From Allosediminivita sp964397775 (lineage in GTDB: Bacteria; Pseudomonadota; Alphaproteobacteria; Rhodobacterales; Rhodobacteraceae), in contig CAYNKL010000055.1 in the NCBI GenBank assembly GCA_964397775.1, positions 1 to 25,326 on the forward strand: a stretch of 25,326 nucleotides of DNA. The letters run 5' to 3'. Below, one piece after another: positions 1 through 8,855 of the stretch; the stretch's first letter is position 1; the number at the start of each line of letters is the position of its first letter. The position numbers and the translations under genes were made by a program. A model generated the notes under the pieces. It saw only the letters and a list, made by a program, of their open reading frames with translations. It was not told where the DNA came from and did not search any database.

Positions 1-1560
1 ATCGCGACCTCGACTTTCGAATGGTATCCGGGGGTGCAGATCCATCATTCGCGCGATCTGGCGAACTGGCAGCTCGTGACGCGCCCGCTCGACCGCGCAG
101 CGCAGCTCGACATGCGGGGCGATCCGGACTCGGGCGGCGTCTGGGCCCCCTGCCTGACACATGCCGACGGGCAGTTCTGGCTGATCTACACCGACATGAA
201 GCGCCGCGACGGCGCCTGGAAGGACAGCCACAACTACCTCGTCACCGCGCCCGCGATCGAAGGGCCGTGGTCGGACCCTGTCTACCTCAATTCCTCGGGT
301 TTCGATCCCTCGCTCTTCCATGACGAGGACGGGCGCAAGTGGCTGCTGAACATGATCTGGGACCACAACCAGACGGGCGGCGATCGCTTCGGCGGGATCG
401 TGTGCCAGGAATACTCGGTCGCCGACCGGAGGCTCGTCGGCGAGGTGCGCAACATCTACCGCGGCACCGATCACAAGCTGACCGAGGGGCCGCATCTCTA
501 TCGTCGCGACGGTTGGTACTACCTGCTGACGGCCGAGGGCGGCACCGGCTACGAGCACGCGGTCACCATGGCGCGGTCGCGCGATCTGTTCGGCCCCTAC
601 GAGACCGATCCGGCCAAGCACATACTGACGGCGAAGGATGCGCCCGAGGCCGAGTTGCAGCGTGCGGGTCATGCCGACATCGTCGAGACGCAAAGCGGCG
701 AGCATTACATGGTTCATCTCTGCTCGCGCCCGTTGGCCGAGACGCGGGGCGCGCCGGTGAAGGAACGCTACCACATCCACACCGATGACAGCCGCCGCTC
801 GCCGCTCGGTCGCGAGACCGCGATCCAGAAGCTCCTCTGGCCCGAAGGCGAGTTCCCGCGCCTCGCCCATGGCGGCTGCGCGCCCGAAGCGGTGGTCGAT
901 GGGCCGGATCTGCCAGAGCACCCCGTCGCGCCCGCTCCGGCCCTGCGCACATTCGAGGAGGGGCTGCCGCCCGAATTCCAGTGGCTGCGCACGCCGCACC
1001 GGGACCGGCTGTTTTCGCTGACGGATCGCCCCGGCGCCTTGCGCCTCTTTGGTCGCGAGTCCCCCGGTTCGCAGTTCGAGCACGCGCTTGTCGCCCGCCG
1101 GCAAGAGCACGCCGCCTTTGCCGCCGAAACCGAGATCGACGTGACCCCCGGCGACTACCAGCACTTCGCTGGCCTGATCTCCTGGTACGGACGCTTCAAG
1201 TTCCACTATCTCGCCGTCACGGCGGACGCGGAAGGCAATCGGGTGCTGGCGGTCTATTCCTGCCCGGCCGACTGGCCGGATGCGGCTGTCGAGATCCCGA
1301 TTGCGCCGATCGCCCTTCCCGCCGACGGTCCCGTCAGGCTTGGCTGCGACGTGGACGGCGCGCGGCTGACCTTCCGCTATTCCACTGGCGACGATTGGCA
1401 GGACGTCGGCGTGACGCTCGACCAGTCCGCGATCTCGGACGAGGCCGGCAATGGGCCGGGCAACAACTTCACCGGCGCCTTCGTCGGCATGTGCGCGCAC
1501 GACACCTCGGGCCGCGGCCGGCCCGCCGATTTCCTGAGCTTCCGCTACGAAGCCAAGTGA
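1..1560 (+). CDS. GH43 family beta-xylosidase-like glycoside hydrolase (5' end cut by window)
   Basis: Frame 1 is open from the first base, so the gene begins upstream; 519 residues are visible. It resembles GH43 enzymes of the beta-xylosidase/arabinofuranosidase type, which hydrolyse xylan- or arabinan-derived oligosaccharides by an inverting mechanism. Visible motifs are SGFDPSLFHDEDG, whose Asp (visible residue 102) is the likely pKa-modulating residue, and KLTEGPHLYRRDGWYYL, whose Glu (visible residue 162) is the likely catalytic acid. The catalytic base Asp of this family lies near the N-terminus and is off the window. The last ~200 residues look like the beta-sandwich (concanavalin-like) C-terminal domain of GH43 xylosidases. 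No signal peptide can be judged. Only 21 bp separate it from the sugar ABC ATPase downstream, so the two are probably co-transcribed. Family is secure; exact substrate is inferred. Confidence 0.93.
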   Translation: MATSTFEWYPGVQIHHSRDLANWQLVTRPLDRAAQLDMRGDPDSGGVWAPCLTHADGQFWLIYTDMKRRDGAWKDSHNYLVTAPAIEGPWSDPVYLNSSGFDPSLFHDEDGRKWLLNMIWDHNQTGGDRFGGIVCQEYSVADRRLVGEVRNIYRGTDHKLTEGPHLYRRDGWYYLLTAEGGTGYEHAVTMARSRDLFGPYETDPAKHILTAKDAPEAELQRAGHADIVETQSGEHYMVHLCSRPLAETRGAPVKERYHIHTDDSRRSPLGRETAIQKLLWPEGEFPRLAHGGCAPEAVVDGPDLPEHPVAPAPALRTFEEGLPPEFQWLRTPHRDRLFSLTDRPGALRLFGRESPGSQFEHALVARRQEHAAFAAETEIDVTPGDYQHFAGLISWYGRFKFHYLAVTADAEGNRVLAVYSCPADWPDAAVEIPIAPIALPADGPVRLGCDVDGARLTFRYSTGDDWQDVGVTLDQSAISDEAGNGPGNNFTGAFVGMCAHDTSGRGRPADFLSFRYEAK

Positions 1561-1581
1561 TGGACCAAAGGACCAAGACCC

Positions 1582-2586
1582 ATGGCTGAAGTCCGCCTGC
1601 AGAACGTCGAGAAATCGTTCGGCAATCTCACCGTCATTCCCGACATGACCCTCACCGTCCCCGACGGGTCCTTCACCGTGCTTGTCGGCCCCTCGGGCTG
1701 TGGCAAGTCCACGCTTCTGCGCATCATTTCGGGGCTCGAGATGCCCACGAAGGGCGAGGTGCTGATCGGCGGCGAGGATGTCACGATCGAGGAGCCGTCC
1801 AACCGCGGCATCTCGATGGTGTTCCAGTCCTACGCGCTTTACCCGCACATGACGGTTGCCCAGAACATCGACTTCGGGCTGCGTCTTTCCAAGACTCCGG
1901 CAGAGGAGCGCGAACGCCGGGTGGCCGAGGCCGCGCGCATTCTCGCGCTCGAGGATTATCTCGACCGCAAACCCGGGCAGCTTTCGGGCGGGCAGCGTCA
2001 GCGCGTCGCCATCGGCCGGTCGATCGTGCGCCAGCCCAAGGTTTTTCTCTTCGACGAGCCGCTCTCGAACCTCGACGCGGCGCTGCGCACGCAGATGCGG
2101 GTCGAGCTCGCGCAGCTGCACCAGTCGCTCGACGCGACGATGATCTACGTCACGCACGATCAGGTCGAGGCGATGACGCTCGCCGATCAGATCGTGGTGA
2201 TGAACAAGGGCCGGATCGAACAGGTCGGCGCGCCGATGGATCTCTACGATCATCCCGAGACCGAGTTTGTCGCAGGCTTCATCGGCTCGCCCAAGATGAA
2301 CCTCTTGCCCGGCTCTGCCATCGGGCGCGACGATGTCGCGACCATCGGCATCCGGCCCGAACATATTCGGGCCGATCACGAGAACGGCGACTGGCCTGCC
2401 AAGGCGCAAGTGGTCGAAACCCTCGGGGCGGATACGATCCTCTATGCGGATGCCGAGGGGTTGGGCGAGGTGATCGTGCGCCTGCCCGGCCACATGCGGC
2501 TCGGCGCCGGGGAACGCCTGTTCCTGAGCCCGGACCCGGAACACCTGCATGAATTCGGAGCCGACGGCCGTCGCCTGACACGCTGA
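1582..2586 (+). CDS. ugpC: sugar ABC transporter ATP-binding protein, UgpC/MsmK/MalK type
   Basis: 334 residues. This is the cytoplasmic ATPase of a CUT1-type carbohydrate importer. The N-terminal nucleotide-binding domain shows Walker A GPSGCGKST (residues 36-44), the Q-loop at FQSYALYPHM (81-90), signature LSGGQRQRVAIGR (134-146), Walker B VFLFDEP (154-160) and the switch His in YVTHDQVEAMTLADQ. The remaining ~100 residues match the regulatory TOBE/OB domain (GIRPEHI and GADTILYADAEG). The ATG follows a modest AAAGGA ribosome site. It is the last gene of an operon containing the GH43 enzyme, so xylo- or arabino-oligosaccharides are more likely cargo than glycerol-3-phosphate; the symbol is a family label only. 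Its permeases and binding protein are not in the window. Confidence 0.92.
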   Translation: MAEVRLQNVEKSFGNLTVIPDMTLTVPDGSFTVLVGPSGCGKSTLLRIISGLEMPTKGEVLIGGEDVTIEEPSNRGISMVFQSYALYPHMTVAQNIDFGLRLSKTPAEERERRVAEAARILALEDYLDRKPGQLSGGQRQRVAIGRSIVRQPKVFLFDEPLSNLDAALRTQMRVELAQLHQSLDATMIYVTHDQVEAMTLADQIVVMNKGRIEQVGAPMDLYDHPETEFVAGFIGSPKMNLLPGSAIGRDDVATIGIRPEHIRADHENGDWPAKAQVVETLGADTILYADAEGLGEVIVRLPGHMRLGAGERLFLSPDPEHLHEFGADGRRLTR

Positions 2587-2761
2587 CCTTGCCTCTGGGG
2601 TAGTCAGCCCGCGTCGCCGCTGGTCCCTCCATCAGCCCTACAGCTGCTTCGCAACCAGCCCGTCATCGTGATCTGAGGCCGAAAACTCTGGCTTCGGGCG
2701 GTCCAAGAACGGAGAGCAGCGCAGTGGAGGTGCTCCATTTCAAGGATCAGGAGCTTGAGAG

Positions 2762-2785
2762 GGGCCAGCGCCGCCAGCGCGGCCC
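2762..2785. terminator. GC-rich hairpin between convergent genes
   Basis: Arms GGGCCAGCGC (2762-2771) and GCGCGGCCC (2777-2785) pair with one bulged A around a 5-nt loop. It lies between the end of the sugar ATPase gene and the 3' end of the convergent IclR gene, where a bidirectional terminator would be expected. There is no clear T-run on either side, so the call is tentative. The rest of the 2587-2811 gap shows no credible gene. Confidence 0.35.
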
Positions 2786-2811
2786 ATCATGATGTCTTGT
2801 GAATACGCTTC

Positions 2812-3621
2812 CTATAGGCTTCCGACAATCGCGCGGGCGGCTTCGGTGGCCAGGGGGGCAACCCTGTCGACAAAGGCCTCCGGCGTCCATTCCGACAAGG
2901 ATCCGGCGACGTGGATCGCGCCGAGCGGATGTCCCCCGGACGATATCGGCACGCCGATCGCGACCTCGCCCTGAACGAGTTCTTCGACGATCACCGCGTA
3001 GCCCTGCTCCCGCGCATGGGTGATCTGCGTCATGATTTCGTCCACGCCGGTGATCGTCTTCGAGGTATAGGCGTGCAAAGCGCTCCGCTCGACGATGCTG
3101 CGGGCCCCGGCTTCGGGCATGACGGACAGCGCGGCGCGCCCGCCTGCGGTGCAGTAGGTGGGTACGCTGTGGCCCACCAGCGAGGCGTAGAACGTCTCGC
3201 GTTTGCTTTGCATCCGCAGCGCATAGACCAGCCGGGTTTCGTCGAAGAAGCTGAGGTCGACCCGCTCGCGCACGTTCTTGCGCAGCTCCATCAGGACGGG
3301 AGTCGCGTTCTGTACCATCGGGTCGAGCCGGAGGAGGTCCAGCGTCGTGTCGAGGATGCGGATGCCGGGCAGGTAGCCGCGACCGGAGGCGCCGCGCCTG
3401 AGATAGCCAAGCTTGATGAGGGTGTGGACGAGCCTCTGGGCCGCGGACCGGTCGATACCGGCGCTTGCGGCGATCTCGGACAGGCTCAGCGGGCCGCCGG
3501 CGTGATGAAAGGCGCTCAGAACCCGCATCGCCCGACCAGCGGTGCGGACGAAGAGGGCGTCGTGATCCCCTGCCTCGTTTTCGGGCGAGGAGGGCGGATC
3601 GGCACGCAGAATGCTCGGCAA
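2812..3621 (-). CDS. IclR family transcriptional regulator
   Basis: 269 residues from a TTG start at 3621, chosen because GGAG sits 7 nt upstream and the protein then has the usual IclR length; the open frame runs much further upstream but lacks a better start and would cross the divergent gene. The N-terminal winged helix-turn-helix spans about residues 25-90 (core SLSEIAASAGIDRSAAQRLV, then LGYLRRG). The C-terminal IclR effector-binding domain follows, with typical segments YCTAGGRAALSVMP and VGEL-like GEVAIGVPISSGG. IclR proteins bind small effectors and usually repress or activate a neighbouring catabolic operon. This one is divergent from the M81/peptide-importer operon, with a palindromic operator between them, so it is the likely local regulator. 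Effector unknown. Confidence 0.92.
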   Translation of the reverse strand: MPSILRADPPSSPENEAGDHDALFVRTAGRAMRVLSAFHHAGGPLSLSEIAASAGIDRSAAQRLVHTLIKLGYLRRGASGRGYLPGIRILDTTLDLLRLDPMVQNATPVLMELRKNVRERVDLSFFDETRLVYALRMQSKRETFYASLVGHSVPTYCTAGGRAALSVMPEAGARSIVERSALHAYTSKTITGVDEIMTQITHAREQGYAVIVEELVQGEVAIGVPISSGGHPLGAIHVAGSLSEWTPEAFVDRVAPLATEAARAIVGSL

Positions 3622-3634
3622 GGGACATCTCCAC
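3619..3634 (-). promoter_or_regulatory. ribosome binding site and TTG start of the IclR gene
   Basis: On the minus strand GTGGAG is followed after 7 nt by TTG (3621-3619), which opens the IclR frame. An ATG lying between them is in another frame and does not encode the regulator. This site decides the start. Confidence 0.65.
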
Positions 3635-3662
3635 TGTTGACCGGCCCAATTTGCGCACCCTA

Positions 3663-3700
3663 AGCTCGCTAAGCAATACATAAGTATCGCTGAGCGATAC
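3663..3700. promoter_or_regulatory. tandem palindromic operator between IclR gene and M81 operon
   Basis: 3684-3700 is a perfect 17-bp palindrome, GTATCGCT-G-AGCGATAC. A second, degenerate copy at 3663-3679 matches it at 12 of 17 positions (TCGCT-A-AGCAATAC core). Their centres are 21 bp apart, two helical turns, so proteins bound to both would lie on the same DNA face. The pair sits in the 130-bp divergent promoter region. IclR proteins commonly bind palindromes of this size, so this is probably the regulator's own operator, controlling both directions. Confidence 0.7.
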
Positions 3701-3751
3701 ATTTCCTCGGCGCACAACGTGGCGTCAGGATGATCAGGGTCAGGACTTCTC

Positions 3752-5341
3752 ATGCGCGTCGCTCTTGCCGGTTTCCTGCATGAAACGAATACCTTCGCGC
3801 CTGTGCCGGCAGATCTCGCCGCGTTCGAGACGGGCGGCGGGTACATTCCGATGAGCCGCGGCGAGGACCTGGTTCGCCGGTCGGAAGGCGTGAACCTGGG
3901 AATCGCCGGGGCTCTGGCGGCTGCCCGGCGGCTGGACTGGGACATCGTCCCGATCCTCTGGGCCGGCGCGATCCCCTCTGCCGCGGTCAGCGAGGAGGCC
4001 TTCGAGCAGATCGCTGGCGAGATCCTCGCAGGTTTGGCCGAGGCAGGCCCGCTCGACGGTGTCTTCCTTGATCTGCATGGGGCCATGGTCGCGGATCATG
4101 TCGACGACGGTGAGCTTGAGATTGCAAGGCGCGTGCGCGATGTGGTTGGCCCGGATGTTCCGATCGTGGCGGCGCTGGATCTGCACGGGAATATCTCGGA
4201 GGAGTTCTCGCGGTGCGTCGACGGGCTGGTCGGGTTCCGAACCTATCCGCATGTGGACATGGCCGAGACCGGCACGCGTGCGGCGGAGCTTCTGCATCGG
4301 ATGATGTCGGACGGTCGCCGACCGGCCTGTGCCTTCCGCCAGCTGGGGTATCTCGTGCCGATCCCCTTCCAGACGACCGACGCCGAGCCGTGGCGGGCCC
4401 TTTACGCCGAACTGGCAAAGATCGAAGGGGAAGAGAGCGGCGTCCTGACGGCCTCGCTCTTCATGGGCTTTCCCGCGGCAGACATCCCGGACTGCGGTCC
4501 CACGGCCATCGTCTACGCAGAGACCACCGAGGCTGCCGAGAGAGCTGCGGAGCGACTGGCATTGTCCTACGCCGATGCGGAGGACCGTTTCGCGGGGCAG
4601 TCCTTCGGCGCGGACGCGGCGGTTCGGGAAGCGCTCGGCCGGACCGGTCGTGTCGGCGGACCGGTGGTGATTGCCGACACGCAGGACAACCCGGGGGCCG
4701 GCGGCGTCTCTGCCACCACGGGCATGCTGCGTGCACTGATCGCGGCTGGGGCAGAAGACGCGGCATTGGGTCTGATCGTCGATCCCGAAACGGCGCGGGC
4801 GGCCCATGCCGCAGGGGCGGGTGCCCGGGCCCGGTTCCGGATCGGCGGCCACGCGGGTGTTCCGGGCGATGCTCCGGTCGAAACCGAAGCGGTGGTCGAA
4901 AGCCTGTCGGACGGCAAGCTGCGCGCGACAGGGCCCTATTACGGCGGCACGGCGCTCGACCTCGGGCCATCTGCCTGCCTGCGCATCGGCGGTGTCCGGG
5001 TCGTGGTCACTACCCGGATCGCCCAGATGGCCGACCGCGAGATGTTCCGCTTTGTCGGCATCACCCCTGAGGCGCAGAAGATCCTCGTGGTGAAAAGCTC
5101 CACGCACTTTCGCGCCGATTTTGCGCCAATTGCCAGCGATATCCTCGTGGCAGTCGCGCCCGGGCCGATGCCACTCGATCCCGCCGATCTGCCCTTCACG
5201 CGGCTTCGGCCCGAGCTGAGACTTTCTCCGAATGGCCCCGCCTTCGGAGATCTGCGTGCGGCAACCGCACGTCCCGACACCGGCGCCCGCGCCGGGGTCC
5301 AACATCACCAAGACGTCATCCAACAGGGGAGACACACATGA
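3752..5341 (+). CDS. M81 family metallopeptidase (MlrC-like)
   Basis: 529 residues. The family (MlrC/DUF1485) contains zinc-dependent peptidases named after MlrC, which cleaves linear microcystin fragments; most members act on unknown peptides or amides. The N-terminal domain shows FLHETNTFAP (residues 8-17), LDLHGAMV (106-113) and the likely zinc ligands D143 and H145 in ALDLHGN, with H167 in the TYPHVDMAETG segment. The C-terminal MlrC domain includes VVIADTQDNPGAGG and GPYYGGTALDLGPSA. There is no signal peptide, so it is cytoplasmic. The last ~25 residues look like unstructured readthrough. The stop overlaps the start of the binding-protein gene (ATGA), making it the first gene of the peptide-import operon. 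The ATG is preceded by CAGGA. The substrate is inferred to be whatever the adjacent importer brings in. Confidence 0.93.
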   Translation: MRVALAGFLHETNTFAPVPADLAAFETGGGYIPMSRGEDLVRRSEGVNLGIAGALAAARRLDWDIVPILWAGAIPSAAVSEEAFEQIAGEILAGLAEAGPLDGVFLDLHGAMVADHVDDGELEIARRVRDVVGPDVPIVAALDLHGNISEEFSRCVDGLVGFRTYPHVDMAETGTRAAELLHRMMSDGRRPACAFRQLGYLVPIPFQTTDAEPWRALYAELAKIEGEESGVLTASLFMGFPAADIPDCGPTAIVYAETTEAAERAAERLALSYADAEDRFAGQSFGADAAVREALGRTGRVGGPVVIADTQDNPGAGGVSATTGMLRALIAAGAEDAALGLIVDPETARAAHAAGAGARARFRIGGHAGVPGDAPVETEAVVESLSDGKLRATGPYYGGTALDLGPSACLRIGGVRVVVTTRIAQMADREMFRFVGITPEAQKILVVKSSTHFRADFAPIASDILVAVAPGPMPLDPADLPFTRLRPELRLSPNGPAFGDLRAATARPDTGARAGVQHHQDVIQQGRHT

Positions 5342-6948
5342 AGACCTTGAGACCCAACCTGCCCGGATCGCGCGCCCTCGCGGCTGCGCTTCTGGCAAGC
5401 GGCGCCTTGCTCGCGCCCGCCGTCGCGCCGGCGCAGGAAGACGAAACGACGATCACCGCCGTGATGCACTCGGGGCTGCGCGTTCTCGACCCGGTCATCA
5501 CCACGGCGCACATCACCCGCAACCACGGCTACATGATCTACGACGTTCTCACCGCCGTGAACGAGGACTTCGAGCCGCAGCCGCAGATGGCCGACTGGGA
5601 GGTCTCGGACGACGGGCTGACCTACACGTTCACCCTGCGCGACGGGCTGATGTTCCACGATGGCGCACCCGTCACCGCCGCCGACGCCGTTGCCTCTCTC
5701 AAGCGCTGGGGCAATCGCGATTCCGGCGGGCAGCTCATTTTCGACGTGACCGAAAGCCTCGAAGCGCAGGACGAAAAGACCCTCGTCTGGACGCTGACCG
5801 AGCCCTTCCCGCCGCTGATGGACGTGATCTCCAAGCAGTCGGCCGTGCCGCCCTTCATCATGCCCGCGCGGGTGGCCGAGACCTCGCCCGACGAGACGAT
5901 CACCGAATACGTCGGCTCCGGGCCCTTCGTCTTCAATGAAGAGGAATACGAGCCGGGCGTTTCGGTGACCTACGAGAAGTTCGACGACTATGTCCCGCGC
6001 GAGGAAGACCCTTCGTGGATGGCAGGCGGCAAGGTCGTGAACGTCGACCGCGTGGTCTGGACGACCATGCCCGACAACCTCACCGCCATGAACGCACTCG
6101 CCGCGGGAGAGATCGACTACCTCGAGCAGGTGCAGATCGACCTGATGCCGATCCTGGAAAACGCCCCCGGCGTCACGGTCGAGATGCGCGACCCACTGGG
6201 CTACGTGACGATCGGCCGCCCGAACTTCCTGCACCCGCCGTTCGACAACAAGCAGATCCGCCAGGCCGCGCTTGCGGCTCTGGGCCAGGAGCAGATGCTG
6301 GCGACGATGCAGGGCGATCCGGAGTATTACAACGTCTGCGGTGCAATCTTCGGCTGCGCCACGCCCCTCGGCGACGAAAGCGGCTCGGAGATCGTGACCG
6401 GCGGTCCCGACCCCGAACGTTCCAAGGAACTGCTTGAGGAAGCCGGCTACGACGGCACGCCCGTCGTGCTGATGGCGCCGACCGACGTGGTCAGCCTGAT
6501 CAACCAGCCGGTCGTCGCGGCACAGGCCCTGCGCGAGGGTGGCTTCGAGGTCGAGATGCAGTCGATGGACTGGCAGTCGGTCGTGCAGCGCCGGGCGCAG
6601 CAGGCGCCCATCGGCGAGGGCGGCTGGAACATGTTCTTCACCAACTGGATGGTGCCCGAGATCTCGGACCCGCTTATCAACGTGATGGTCAACGGGCGGG
6701 GCGACGATGCCTGGTTCGGCTGGCCCGACGATCCCGAGATCGAGGAGATGCGTGCTGCCTTCGTCGCGGCCGAAAGCGCCGAGGCGCAGAAGGAAATCGC
6801 CGTCGAGATCCAGGAACACGTGATGGACAACGTGAACTACATCATGATGGGCGAATACCTGATCCCGCAGGCCCGCCGCGACGCGATCCAGAACATGATC
6901 CAGTCGCCGGTGCCGGTCTTCTGGAACATGACCAAGGACGCCGAGTGA
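5338..6948 (+). CDS. ABC transporter substrate-binding protein, peptide/SBP_bac_5 type
   Basis: 536 residues with a clear Sec signal peptide: a basic start, a hydrophobic stretch and an AxA site (APA after residue 32). The mature protein is a family 5 (DppA/OppA-like) periplasmic binding protein, with the family segment YTFTLRDGLMFHDGAPVTAADAV cut here to FTLRDGLMFHDGAPVTAADA, and the paired cysteines of VCGAIFGCATPLG common in this subgroup. It captures a peptide or related cation-bearing ligand and delivers it to the permeases encoded next. AGGGGAG lies 6 nt upstream of the ATG. Start and upstream stop overlap, so translation is coupled. Family 5 proteins also bind opines, nickel chelates, glycosides or glutathione, so cargo cannot be read from sequence alone. 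Confidence 0.95.
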   Translation: MKTLRPNLPGSRALAAALLASGALLAPAVAPAQEDETTITAVMHSGLRVLDPVITTAHITRNHGYMIYDVLTAVNEDFEPQPQMADWEVSDDGLTYTFTLRDGLMFHDGAPVTAADAVASLKRWGNRDSGGQLIFDVTESLEAQDEKTLVWTLTEPFPPLMDVISKQSAVPPFIMPARVAETSPDETITEYVGSGPFVFNEEEYEPGVSVTYEKFDDYVPREEDPSWMAGGKVVNVDRVVWTTMPDNLTAMNALAAGEIDYLEQVQIDLMPILENAPGVTVEMRDPLGYVTIGRPNFLHPPFDNKQIRQAALAALGQEQMLATMQGDPEYYNVCGAIFGCATPLGDESGSEIVTGGPDPERSKELLEEAGYDGTPVVLMAPTDVVSLINQPVVAAQALREGGFEVEMQSMDWQSVVQRRAQQAPIGEGGWNMFFTNWMVPEISDPLINVMVNGRGDDAWFGWPDDPEIEEMRAAFVAAESAEAQKEIAVEIQEHVMDNVNYIMMGEYLIPQARRDAIQNMIQSPVPVFWNMTKDAE

Positions 6949-6961
6949 CCTGACCGCTCGC

Positions 6962-6989
6962 GAAGAGGCGCGCGCCAGCGCGCCTCTTC
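6962..6989 (+). terminator. 12-bp perfect hairpin between binding-protein and permease genes
   Basis: Arms GAAGAGGCGCGC (6962-6973) and GCGCGCCTCTTC (6978-6989) are perfectly complementary around the loop GCCA. No T-run follows. In importer operons such intercistronic stems typically act as leaky terminators or 3' mRNA stabilisers that keep binding-protein message in excess over permease message; that role is inferred. Confidence 0.6.
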
Positions 6990-7025
6990 TCTCCCGCATT
7001 CCACCACGCAAAAGGAGGCCCGCCC

Positions 7026-7966
<941 letters not shown>

Positions 7967-7967
<1 letters not shown>

Positions 7968-8854
7968 TGACCGAGATGCCGTCTTCCAGACGCAGCGCGT
8001 TCCAGGTCCTGACCGGGGTCTTCTCGCTGCCGGCCGGAGCCCGCCTCGGCGCGGGGCCGACCATCGCGGCCCTTGTCCTGGCGCTCATCGTGCTCGCATC
8101 GATCTGCGCGCCGCTCTACGTGCCCTATGACCCGCTTTCGATGGACGCGATGTCCCGCCTGAAGCCGCCCTCAGACGCGCACCTGCTCGGCACCGACCCC
8201 TACGGCCGCGACATCTTCAGCCGGGTCATGACCGGCGGGCGCGTGTCCCTGCTGATCGGGATCGGCGCCGCGATCGTCAGCGTCGCGGTGGGGCTGGTCA
8301 TCGGCCTTTTCGCGGGGTTCTTCCGCGCCGCCGATGGCATCATCATGCGCATCATGGACAGCCTCATGGCAATTCCGGCGATCCTGCTGGCGATTGCGCT
8401 CGTGGCGCTCAATGGCCCCTCGCTGAGCTCGGTGATCATCGCGATCACGATCCCCGAGGTGCCCCGGGTGGTGCGGCTGGTGCGCTCGGTCGTCCTGTCG
8501 GCGCGCGAGGAACCATATGTCGAGGCGGCGATCGCGCTCGGCTCCTCCATGCCGAAGATCCTGATCCAGCACCTGATGCCGAACACGCTCGCGCCGCTGA
8601 TCGTGCAGGGCACCTACATCTGCGCCTCCGCCATCCTGATCGAGGCGATCCTGTCGTTTCTGGGCGCTGGCGTCTCGACCGAGATCCCGACCTGGGGCAA
8701 CATCATGGCCGAGGGGCGCAGCTACTTTCAGATCAAGCCGGGGCTGATCTTCTGGCCGGGTCTGCTGCTCTCGCTCTGTATCCTGTGCATCAACCTCCTT
8801 GGCGATACCGCGCGCGATCTTCTCGATCCGCGCATGAAGAAGAGGGAGGGCTGA
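7967..8854 (+). CDS. peptide-type ABC transporter permease, DppC-like
   Basis: 295 residues. The start ATG overlaps the previous stop by one base. The DppC/OppC signature HLLGTDPYGRDIFSRV is at residues 72-87, the first membrane helix at about 32-51, and the EAA loop near EPYVEAAIALGSSMPKILIQ. The family motif of the last third, FLGAGVSTEIPTWGNIM, is present, as is the C-terminal DLLDPRMK. It is the second half of the membrane channel. The ATPase gene starts one base after this stop, so translation of the importer genes is coupled. Confidence 0.95.
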
Positions 8855-8855
8855 G

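Noticed and set aside
2747..3715. 322-codon open frame on the minus strand overlapping the IclR gene
   Set aside because: It is the shadow of the IclR coding sequence in another frame; the translation is Arg/Pro-rich and has no family features.
3740..5398. 552-codon open frame antisense to the M81 gene
   Set aside because: A codon-bias shadow of a high-GC gene; the plus-strand M81 motifs are unambiguous.
5305..7011. 568-codon open frame antisense to the substrate-binding protein gene
   Set aside because: His/Asp/Gly-rich mirror translation typical of antisense frames in GC-rich genes; no recognisable domain or ribosome site.
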